Origin: Bifidobacterium vespertilionis
GTDB taxonomy: Bacteria > Actinomycetota > Actinomycetes > Actinomycetales > Bifidobacteriaceae
NCBI RefSeq assembly: GCF_008698145.1
Contig: NZ_RZNZ01000003.1
Span: forward strand, 62,001 to 126,000
Reading direction: 5' to 3'
DNA length: 64,000 nt
The first letter of the stretch is position 1, and each line of letters opens with the position of its first letter. The translations under genes and the position numbers were made by a program. The notes beneath the pieces were generated by a model. It saw only the letters and a program-made list of their open reading frames with translations. It was not told the origin of the DNA and did no database searches. Of the stretch, positions 7,853-17,058 are shown piece after piece.

Positions 7853-8010
7853 TGAGAATCGTATGAAACATATCGTCTCAACCAGTATTCCATGAATCGC
7901 CGATGGGATATCTTCACCAGTGAGTCAGATCGCCGATTATTGGCTCAGTCACTGTGACGTCGGCACGATCGCCGGACCATAGCCTTGATAGTGGACGATA
8001 TGAATCGTCT
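7853..8010. promoter_or_regulatory. Divergent promoter region with two likely TetR operators
   Basis: TGAGAATCGTATG at 7853-7865 and CATATCGTCTCA at 7869-7880 form an imperfect palindrome just upstream of tetR. GACGAT-ATGA-ATCGTC at 7995-8010 is a perfect 6-bp inverted repeat before the divergent gene. The common core GACGAT/ATCGTC suggests one regulator binds both. Confidence 0.6.
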
Positions 8011-8096
8011 CACTTATAGGCATGAGACCGCTCGCATACGGCGGTGGACGCGACGCCGGAAACCGACGGACAATATCGATGAAAGGTACGACTGAC

Positions 8097-9188
8097 ATGA
8101 CGGATGTGCGACTGATGGACACCAAGGAAGACTTCGTGAAGCTTGGTATCAACCCGGACAAGGTCGAGCAATGGGAGGATGGGCGACGTGATACCAGCGC
8201 TCGTGGCCATTGGGAATGGTGGTATTTCGACGCGATTCTGGACGATGGCAGTTCCGTGGTCGTCCAGTTCTTCCCTAAAGACAACATGAGGACCAAGGAG
8301 AGTGTGGATAGTCCGCACCTTACGGCCAGGGTGGTGACCAAGGACGGTAGGACTTACGAGAAGCATCCGGCGTTCCGGCCGGAACAGTGCCGTTTCGCCA
8401 AGGAGGCCTGCGACGTGCGGCTGGGGAGCAATCTTTTCCAAGGTGACATGGAAACCTATCGGATCCTTGTCGATTCGTCGGATGACGGATTCGGCGTGGA
8501 CATCACATTGAAAAGCCAGTCCAAGCCGTATCGTCCCGGAACCTCCTACTTCGAGTTCGGCGACGATTATTACACGTGGCTCTGCGTCGTCCCCCGGGGA
8601 GAGGTGACCGGCACCGTTACGTTGGATGGCGTGCCGCATGAGGTGCATGGGCGCGGCTACCACGACCATCAGTGGGGCAGCGCGCTGTTCTGGAGCTTGT
8701 GGAACAACTGGCTCTGGGCCCGTCACAACTTCGAGGACCATTCGCTGCTGGTCTTCGACATGGTGGCCAGCAAGAAATACGGCTACCAGCGTTTCCCGAT
8801 TGCGTTCCTGCAAGACAAGGACGGCAACATCGTCTTCGAAAACACCAAGGATGTCAATTACCAGCTCATCGAGAAGTACCGGGATCCGGACAGCGGCAAA
8901 TACTATCCCAGGCGCTCCAAATACACGTTCGACGTGAACGGCAAGCACATTGAATATGAGCTCGAGGAGCGCAAGGTGCTGGAATCCCAGAACGCCAAGG
9001 CGCGCAAGATGCCGGCACCGGCCGTGCTGATGCTGAAGCTCAAGGGGCTGGACCCCAGCTATGTCCGTTACGAGGCGACCGGAGACCTGACCGTCACCGA
9101 AGGCGGCAAAGAGACCTTGCACCGTGACGGAGCGCTCATCTATGAGTTCATGTATCCCGGTACCGAAGATTTCAGCAAGCACGTATGA
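8097..9188 (+). CDS. CrtC/AttH-like (lipocalin-type hydratase fold) protein
   Basis: This 363-residue protein has the hallmarks of the hydroxyneurosporene synthase (CrtC)/AttH lipocalin-like family: GHWEWWYFDA at residues 37-46 and GRGYHDHQWG at about 185-194. Family members hydrate isoprenoid double bonds or are poorly characterised hydrolase-like proteins; no carotenoid genes lie nearby, so the substrate is open. No signal peptide is visible, suggesting a cytosolic enzyme. ATG 8097 is chosen for its GAAAGG; ATG 8079 is an alternative. It is divergent from and probably repressed by the TetR gene, and lies between attachment remnants J2 and J3. Confidence 0.75.
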   Translation: MTDVRLMDTKEDFVKLGINPDKVEQWEDGRRDTSARGHWEWWYFDAILDDGSSVVVQFFPKDNMRTKESVDSPHLTARVVTKDGRTYEKHPAFRPEQCRFAKEACDVRLGSNLFQGDMETYRILVDSSDDGFGVDITLKSQSKPYRPGTSYFEFGDDYYTWLCVVPRGEVTGTVTLDGVPHEVHGRGYHDHQWGSALFWSLWNNWLWARHNFEDHSLLVFDMVASKKYGYQRFPIAFLQDKDGNIVFENTKDVNYQLIEKYRDPDSGKYYPRRSKYTFDVNGKHIEYELEERKVLESQNAKARKMPAPAVLMLKLKGLDPSYVRYEATGDLTVTEGGKETLHRDGALIYEFMYPGTEDFSKHV

Positions 9189-9345
9189 GGAGCCGCTGCC
9201 ATAGGACGGCATATTCCGAGCGGCACGATCAATCGCAAGGATATGCCGCACCGGCATGGCGCCGGACATTGGGCGGCTCAGTACGCGCCTGTCTTGATCA
9301 CAGGATGCCACACGATTGAACATGTATTTCAGAAAGAAGTAAAAA

Positions 9346-10326
9346 ATGAAGGCATTAATTTATACGAAGACCGGAGATTTGGATGTACTGCAAATAAAAG
9401 AAATAGATAAACCTACTCCAAAGGACAATCAAGTTCTTATTTCTGTAAAGGCTTGCGCTTTAAGTATCACAGATTATGAACGGTTTAAAACATTAAGTTC
9501 AAAAGTTTCTTTCTCAACGCAAATAATTTCCGCTCTAATGGGCTTCGCAGGTTCTCCAATCGGCGCAGAGATTGCAGGCGTAGTTGTCGAAGTCGGGGAA
9601 AATATCACCCATGTGAAAGTTGGAGATAGTGTATACGGAAAAACGGCAGGCGCATTCCCTAAAGGCGGTTTTGCGGAATATGCTCTTATGGATAAAGACC
9701 ATGTTTGCGTAAAACCTCAAAATATGACTTTTGAACAGGCATCTGCTATTTCCATTTCTTTTGAAACCGCGTTAGGCGCACTTCGCAAAGGGAATGTAAG
9801 AGCAGGCCAGCAAGTTATGATTTACGGCTCTTCGGGCGGCGTCGGTTTATATGCGGTGCAATTAGCCAAAAGTATGGGCGCAAACGTAACTGGTGTATGC
9901 AGCACCCGCAATCTTGAACTAGCCAAACAGATGGGGTGCGATTACGTAATCGACTACAAAAAAGAAGATTTTACGAAAGTGCAGACAAAGTTTGATGCAA
10001 TTATAGGAGTGAATGGTTGCAATTCCATGAAAGACTATAAACGACTTTTAAAACCAAACGGGATTTTCGTAGGTGTGGGAGGAAATGTGAAACAAGTAAG
10101 CAAAGCATTCCTCCTTTCCTTTATATCAAGGAATTTTTCTTATTTTGCTGGACCTATTATGCCTCAAAAAGATTATTTGTCTTATGCAAAAGAGCTGGCA
10201 GAAACCGGCAAATTGTTACCTTATATAGACAAAATCTATTCCGTCAAGGACACAAAAGAAGCCATTCGTTATATTGTATCTTCTCACGCACAAGGGAAAG
10301 TTGTTGTTTCCATGGATTTTAAATAA
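9346..10326 (+). CDS. Zinc-free MDR oxidoreductase, quinone oxidoreductase-like, AT-rich
   Basis: This 326-residue NAD(P)H-dependent medium-chain reductase has an N-terminal GroES-like domain and the Rossmann glycine motif GSSGGVG at about 161-167. Catalytic zinc ligands are absent, as in quinone oxidoreductases. Its codons are A/T-ending and its GC content is far below all neighbours, which points to recent transfer, probably from a Firmicute. The ribosome site is AGAAAGAAG. The AT-rich stretch begins about 9320 and ends exactly where attachment core J3 starts (10378). The physiological substrate is unknown. Confidence 0.88.
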   Translation: MKALIYTKTGDLDVLQIKEIDKPTPKDNQVLISVKACALSITDYERFKTLSSKVSFSTQIISALMGFAGSPIGAEIAGVVVEVGENITHVKVGDSVYGKTAGAFPKGGFAEYALMDKDHVCVKPQNMTFEQASAISISFETALGALRKGNVRAGQQVMIYGSSGGVGLYAVQLAKSMGANVTGVCSTRNLELAKQMGCDYVIDYKKEDFTKVQTKFDAIIGVNGCNSMKDYKRLLKPNGIFVGVGGNVKQVSKAFLLSFISRNFSYFAGPIMPQKDYLSYAKELAETGKLLPYIDKIYSVKDTKEAIRYIVSSHAQGKVVVSMDFK

Positions 10327-10377
10327 AGAGGAAACTCTTGAGAATCTGAATAAAAGAAACAGCAACAATTATCAAAA

Positions 10378-10599
10378 AGGATGTCGCCGGTTCAAATCCG
10401 GCTAGCCCGACAGAGAACCCTACTCCCGCATGGAATTTGGGTTTCACCGTTCGAGACGGAAGGCCGCTGTGGTAACGATTCGGTAACGATGACCGCTGAC
10501 TTTAACCTCAATTGGCCGTGCAGAAAAGAAAAATCCCCGGGGTTTCATGATGCTTCGCATGAGTGACGTTCCGGGGCATTCGCTAGCAGTGTAGCCGCC
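10378..10599 (+). mobile_element. Attachment-site remnant J3 with arm repeat A3
   Basis: The core AGGATGTCGCCGGTTCAAAT (10378) is followed by CCGGCTAGCCCGACAG, a tRNA 3' end with a paired CCGG T stem. The arm pair lies at 10471-10494, 93 bases downstream, and the rest copies A1. ATCCCCGG (10533-10540) can pair with CCGGGG (10571-10576), giving a leader hairpin about 25 bases before the HEPN start codon. This covers the gap between the oxidoreductase and HEPN genes; no other gene is seen in it. Confidence 0.7.
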
Positions 10600-11208
10600 A
10601 TGAGTCCTGAAAGTCAACCCGTCACGCTTGAAAACCTGCAACGATGGTTCTCGACCGAACGCATGAGCACGTACGTGCACTCCGCTCAGACGACCGATTG
10701 CGACGTGATCGACCTGTACGTATGGAACGGACGGATCTCCAAGGCCTTGCTCGAAGACATCGCTCACGTGGAGGTGCTACTGCGCAATTTCATGTCCGAG
10801 CGCCTCGCCAGAGCCTGCGGGCACGAGAAATGGTACAAGGACGACACAAGGTTCCGGTTCAACTCGCCCAAGACAAGACGGTTCGAAACCTCGGTTACGG
10901 AGATCGAGCGGCAGATACGGCATTCAGGCAAACCGGTCACGCCCGGACGCGTGATCGCCGACATGTCGCTCGGCTCATGGTGTTTCCTGCTCTCCTCCAG
11001 ACTGGAACAGACCGTGTGGAGAGCTTTGCGGGATCCGGCGAACGGCGGCATGCCGAACTACCCATCGCACAAGCGCGCCGTATTCGAAAATCACGTCAAG
11101 ACAATGCACGACCTGCGCAACCGGCTATCGCACCAAGAGCATACGGTGCTCGACAACCTCACGGACGAGAACCGATATCTCGACGGGCAGTGCGCGAATC
11201 TCGATTAG
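10600..11208 (+). CDS. HEPN/Abi-like protein, truncated by an in-frame stop
   Basis: This 202-residue protein resembles the Abi_2-type HEPN RNases of abortive-infection systems. The HEPN motif R173-x4-H178 (RNRLSH) is intact, and DLYVWNGRISKALLEDIAH matches the N-terminal signature of the paralogue at 30842-31648. After the TAG at 11206-11208 the same frame stays open to a TAG at 11290-11292 and encodes IARVIDPKAADWIRSQSRV, which corresponds to the paralogue's C-terminus. So a tail of 27-28 residues was lost by a nonsense mutation, possibly TGG to TAG. The start lies inside repeat A3 without a clear ribosome site. It may still be active. Confidence 0.75.
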   Translation: MSPESQPVTLENLQRWFSTERMSTYVHSAQTTDCDVIDLYVWNGRISKALLEDIAHVEVLLRNFMSERLARACGHEKWYKDDTRFRFNSPKTRRFETSVTEIERQIRHSGKPVTPGRVIADMSLGSWCFLLSSRLEQTVWRALRDPANGGMPNYPSHKRAVFENHVKTMHDLRNRLSHQEHTVLDNLTDENRYLDGQCANLD

Positions 11209-11356
11209 ATCGCCCGCGTCATCGACCCGAAAGCCGCCGACTGGATTCGCAGCCAGTCAAGAGTGAAGGCGCTTCGTGCAAGGCGTCCATAGTTATGGTT
11301 TCTCCAGAGTCCCAACTGCATTTTGGTCGGGAACACTGTTGTCGGTGCAATTCGTT

Positions 11357-11453
11357 TTTTTTGCGACACGCCGACGCTCCTCCCCTCCCGCATGCGACAA
11401 GGACAGTAACGAGATGGTAACGATGACCGTCACGATGAACCAATCCCAGCCCG
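11357..11453 (+). repeat. Attachment arm repeat B3
   Basis: This is a near copy of 6927-7025, with the TAAC arm pair at 11405-11427. Unlike B1, it is not followed by an attachment core: the sequence changes to a half copy of the 112-bp palindromic element at about 11469, so the right end of this cassette seems to have been lost. The gap 11293-11612 holds nothing else that I can identify. Confidence 0.75.
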
Positions 11454-11468
11454 ATCAACCAAACCGCC

Positions 11469-11522
11469 GAAAAACGACCCGATAGTGCTGCGAATCGTCG
11501 AATTCGGACCGCGCAGCCCGTA
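11469..11522. repeat. Half copy of the 112-bp palindromic element
   Basis: GATAGTGCTGCGAATCGT followed by GCGCAGCCCGTA matches the right half of the element at 27455-27566. The left half is missing. It marks the right edge of the tRNA-Pro island. Confidence 0.7.
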
Positions 11523-11612
11523 ACTCCATCCCATGTTCCAGCCGACGGTATTTCCAACCCCGCGCGAAGAATGGCAATACCATGGGAACAGTCGAACCGC
11601 AGGAGGCGCACC

Positions 11613-12476
11613 ATGCAAATCATCGAGCAATACTGCCGCGGCAAGCGCTCGGACCAGTCGTTGAACGAGGACGGGCTGCTGGTCACGGATGGCTTCGTGG
11701 CCGTTGTGGATGGGGTGACCAGCAAGAGCGAGCGACATCCGTGGCAGCCGTCCACAGGCGTGGTGGCGAAGGATCTGCTGATCGGAACGCTGGCCGGCCT
11801 AGCCCCCGACTCGGGCATGCGGGATGTCCAGCGCGCGGTGGATGCGCGGTTCCGGGCCGCATATAGCGCGCATTCGCTGGGAGAGAGTTTTTTCGCGCAC
11901 AATCCGCTGGAACGGTTGCAGGCTAATGCGGTGGTGCTCAGCGCCGCCCATGGCGAGGCATGGTTGTTCGGCGATTGCCAGATCATGGTCAACGGCGTGC
12001 AAACGCCCACGGTCAAGCGCGTGGACGAGCTGCTGGGCGAGCTGCGATCGTTCACGGCGCAGGCCCTTCGTCTGCGGGCTGGCGATGGCACCGGCAACGG
12101 CGACAACAACGGTAGCCTGGACGGTAAAGGCCCAAGCGAGCCCGGCACGGACCCGTCGCGCGCGATGATCCTGCCATTCCTGCGCCTGCAATCGCAGTTC
12201 GCCAATCGGCGCGGCGCATACGGCTACTTCGTGTTCGACGGGTTCACCGACCCCACATATCCGGTCCGCACGGTACCGGTCAAGCCCGGGGACGAGATTG
12301 TGCTCGCCTCGGACGGCTATCCCCTGCTGCGCCCCACGCTGGCCGAGTCGGAGCAGGAGCTGGAACGGCTGCGCAGGGATGATCCCGAATTGATCCGTGA
12401 ATACCCTTCCACCAAGGGATTCTCAAACGGTTTGGATTCGTTCGACGACAGGACCTACCTGCGTTTCGTGGCCTGA
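11613..12476 (+). CDS. PP2C-like phosphatase-fold protein
   Basis: This 287-residue protein has PP2C-type landmarks: an N-terminal DGFVAVVDGVTSKS (acidic metal-binding region), FGDCQI near the middle, and PGDEIVLASDGYP with the conserved ASDG. It lacks some classical PP2C motifs and has a Gly/Asn-rich loop around residues 153-175, so activity is uncertain. It is probably a cytosolic Ser/Thr phosphatase relative. The start at 11613 follows AGGAGGCG. It is the first core gene after the tRNA-Pro island and has no close operon partner. Confidence 0.7.
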   Translation: MQIIEQYCRGKRSDQSLNEDGLLVTDGFVAVVDGVTSKSERHPWQPSTGVVAKDLLIGTLAGLAPDSGMRDVQRAVDARFRAAYSAHSLGESFFAHNPLERLQANAVVLSAAHGEAWLFGDCQIMVNGVQTPTVKRVDELLGELRSFTAQALRLRAGDGTGNGDNNGSLDGKGPSEPGTDPSRAMILPFLRLQSQFANRRGAYGYFVFDGFTDPTYPVRTVPVKPGDEIVLASDGYPLLRPTLAESEQELERLRRDDPELIREYPSTKGFSNGLDSFDDRTYLRFVA

Positions 12477-12553
12477 ACGGTCTTCCCATACTGCGCGCAT
12501 AATGGTAGCGAACGCAATTATGCGACGTTCAACGACATCGGAAGGAGCAATCC

Positions 12554-13102
12554 ATGGCCGTCGAAAACGCCAAGGTGCTGATCATCGTGAACAACTGGGG
12601 CATCGAGGAGACGGAGCTAACCCGTCCGCTGCGTGATCTGAAGGCCACGGGCGCGCAGGTGACGCTCGCCGCCACCACGCTCGACCCATGCGAGACCGTG
12701 TCGCACGACCGCTACGAGGGCGAGACCCTGACGCCGGACGCGCGTCTGGCGGACGTGCAGGCGGCCGACTACGACCTGCTCGTGGTGCCCGGCGGCACCT
12801 GCAACGTGGATCGCATCCGCGTGAACGAGGACGCGATCGCCCTGACGCAGGAGTTCGCGCACGAAGGCAAGCCGATCGCCGCGATCTGCCACGGCGCCTG
12901 GCTGCTGGTGAACGCCGGGCTCATGGCCGGCAAGACCGCCTCCCCGTGCCGCTACATCCAGGCCGACATCGAGAACGCCGGCGGCCACTACGAGGACAAG
13001 CCGCTGACCGTGGACGACGCGAACGGCTGGAAGCTCATCACCTCCCGCAAGCCGGACGACCTAGACTATTTTGTGGACGCCATCGAGAAGGCGCTGGCCT
13101 GA
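12554..13102 (+). CDS. DJ-1/PfpI family protein (type 1 glutamine amidotransferase-like)
   Basis: This 182-residue protein of the DJ-1/PfpI superfamily has the nucleophile elbow AAICHGAWLL with C112-H113 and an upstream acidic residue in IEETELTRP (residues 17-25). Bacterial relatives act as glyoxalase III/deglycase or stress proteins; older annotation calls them intracellular proteases. The start ATG 12554 has GGAAGGAG. It is followed by a 19-bp perfect terminator stem. Family assignment is firm; the exact reaction is not. Confidence 0.9.
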   Translation: MAVENAKVLIIVNNWGIEETELTRPLRDLKATGAQVTLAATTLDPCETVSHDRYEGETLTPDARLADVQAADYDLLVVPGGTCNVDRIRVNEDAIALTQEFAHEGKPIAAICHGAWLLVNAGLMAGKTASPCRYIQADIENAGGHYEDKPLTVDDANGWKLITSRKPDDLDYFVDAIEKALA

Positions 13103-13137
13103 TCACGGCGACCACAGCGGTTACAGTGGCCGCAACG

Positions 13138-13182
13138 TGAATGGGGGCCGGTTTGGCGAATAACCAAACCGGCCCCCATTCA
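13138..13182. terminator. Bidirectional terminator, 19-bp stem
   Basis: Bases 13138-13156 pair perfectly with 13164-13182 around a 7-base loop (core GGGGGCCGGTTTGG). It sits between the convergent DJ-1/PfpI gene and glgX. Confidence 0.85.
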
Positions 13183-13224
13183 TCTCAAATCCAAAGTCCG
13201 AATCCGAGGCGAGACTCGAAGGGA

Positions 13225-15369
<2,145 letters not shown>

Positions 15370-15452
15370 AATTTAAGTATCTCACCGTCCTAGGTCGTCC
15401 GGGTCACTTCCGGTTAACATTGATTGAATCAAACGATTACCGTACCGGAACT

Positions 15453-16094
15453 TCAGGCGTTCCTCGCGCGGCGAAGCGCCTCGTGCAGCATGGCCACCTG
15501 CGAGTTCGACGAAGTGACCCCCACTGCCATGAGGTCGTCGAACGTCACCCACGCGGATTCCACATGCTCGTCCGGGTCGAAATGGCGGTCCACCTCGTGC
15601 CAGCGGGACAGGTGGAGCACCATGATGTTGGCGAGCTCGTCGCTCATGCCCTCCGAGGAGTAAAACGCCCCCACATGGTCGATGCGCAGGTCGTCGGGAC
15701 CGTCCGGCACCACGCCGGTCTCCTCGGCGAGCTCGCGCAGGGCGGCCTGCTCCACGCCTTCCCCCGCGTCCATCAGCCCGGCCGGCAGCCCGTAGGCGAA
15801 CATGTCGGAGCCGGCGCGGTATTCGCGCTCCATGAGGTAGAGATCGCGCGGCACGTCGTGCACGAGCATGACAACGCACGGCCTGTGCCGGGTCACCTGG
15901 CGGCGGACGCGCGTCGCCCCGCCGTCGTTGCGCTTGAGGTCGATCTGCATGTCCTCCACGTCGAACACCACGCCGCGCCACACGGTCTCGCGTTCAACGA
16001 TGCGCGCAGGGGCGTTCATGTCGATGCCGTCGGAACTGGCGCTGAGTGCGAAGGAGGCGGTCATATCGGATTCATGCATGTTGGACTCACTCAT
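15453..16094 (-). CDS. Nudix hydrolase, ADP-ribose pyrophosphatase-like
   Basis: This 213-residue protein has a complete Nudix box at residues 106-128 (G106, E112, then RELAEETG from R120), which binds Mg2+ for cleaving nucleoside diphosphates linked to X. The flanking SVDDLxxD-like features and YGLPAGLMDAGE resemble ADP-ribose pyrophosphatases. The start at 16094 overlaps the end of the Nif3-like gene by eight bases, so the two are translationally linked; ATG 16079 is an alternative. The true substrate is not determined. Confidence 0.88.
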   Translation of the reverse strand: MSESNMHESDMTASFALSASSDGIDMNAPARIVERETVWRGVVFDVEDMQIDLKRNDGGATRVRRQVTRHRPCVVMLVHDVPRDLYLMEREYRAGSDMFAYGLPAGLMDAGEGVEQAALRELAEETGVVPDGPDDLRIDHVGAFYSSEGMSDELANIMVLHLSRWHEVDRHFDPDEHVESAWVTFDDLMAVGVTSSNSQVAMLHEALRRARNA

Positions 16095-16983
16095 GGATGC
16101 TCACCGTCCACGGATCGGTGTTGCGCTCGATGCGCTCGATTGAAACGGTCTCGCCCGTGTCCGCCAGCACGGCGGCCGGGATGTCCTCCACGGCATAGCG
16201 GAACCAGAGGGATTCGATGGCGGAATGCGGGGTGTTGATGAATGCGGGGCGGACAACCGCTTCGCCGGATTCGCCGCCCAAGGCGATGCCGGCCGCGCGC
16301 ATGCGGGCCTCATATTTGGCCTGCTCGATCGCGTCGGTGACCGGGTGGTGCCGCAGGTCGCTGGTCACGTACACGTCGGCCCCCGCCGCACGCACCTGAT
16401 CGAACATCGAATCGCCGGAACCGGGCAGCAGGGCCACGCGGCGGACCGGCGCGCCCAGATCGCCGCACACCTGCACGCCAAGCTCGGTATGGGGCAATAC
16501 GCGGCCCACACGGCGGGCGAAGTCGATGAGCGGCATCGGCTCGGGCAACTCGCCCACGCGGCCCAGCCCCACCTCGTGCTCGGCGGCGGGATCGGCGATG
16601 GGTTCGAGCGGATGATGGTCCAGAAGTCCGAACAGGTCGGCCGCAGCCCATGCCACGCCACGGTAGGCCGAATCGGCGTTGGTGTGCCCCACCCACAGCG
16701 CGCAGCGGTGCTCGGCCAGACGGTTGACGATGTCACCGCGGAAGCCAAGGCCGCTGACCTGATGGACGGACCGGAAGAACAGCGGATGATGGCAGATCAG
16801 CAGGTCGGCCCCGCGTTCGATCGCCTCGTCCACGACGGCGGACGTGGGGTCCACCGCGCAGCAGATGCGACTCACGGGCGCGTCCAATGCGCCCACGATC
16901 AGTCCGGGCTCGTCCCACGATTCGGCATAGCGCAGCGGATATAGACGTTCGAGCGTGTCCACCACGCGTTTGAGATTCGGCAT
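16087..16983 (-). CDS. Nif3-like dinuclear metal-centre protein
   Basis: This 298-residue protein of the NIF3/YqfO/YbgI family forms a hexameric ring with a di-metal site; the function is debated and older databases call it GTP cyclohydrolase I type 2. Visible signatures are YAESWDEPGLIVG near residues 19-31, the metal-binding CHHPLFF with H65-H66, WVGHTNAD, and VYVTSDLRHHPV. It sits between polA (75 bases upstream) and the overlapping Nudix gene, all on the minus strand, so a polA-nif3-nudix transcript is likely. Confidence 0.9.
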   Translation of the reverse strand: MPNLKRVVDTLERLYPLRYAESWDEPGLIVGALDAPVSRICCAVDPTSAVVDEAIERGADLLICHHPLFFRSVHQVSGLGFRGDIVNRLAEHRCALWVGHTNADSAYRGVAWAAADLFGLLDHHPLEPIADPAAEHEVGLGRVGELPEPMPLIDFARRVGRVLPHTELGVQVCGDLGAPVRRVALLPGSGDSMFDQVRAAGADVYVTSDLRHHPVTDAIEQAKYEARMRAAGIALGGESGEAVVRPAFINTPHSAIESLWFRYAVEDIPAAVLADTGETVSIERIERNTDPWTVSIHE

Positions 16984-17058
16984 CGATTCCTCCTTGTTCG
17001 GCAGGCGATCACTGATCCCAGTGTAGCGGCGGACCCGGCGAGCGCATCCGACCGCAGC

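Noticed and set aside
6064-11612. Complete prophage or integrative element with its own integrase
   Set aside because: No integrase, excisionase, replication or structural gene could be found; only flanks and short cargo are present.
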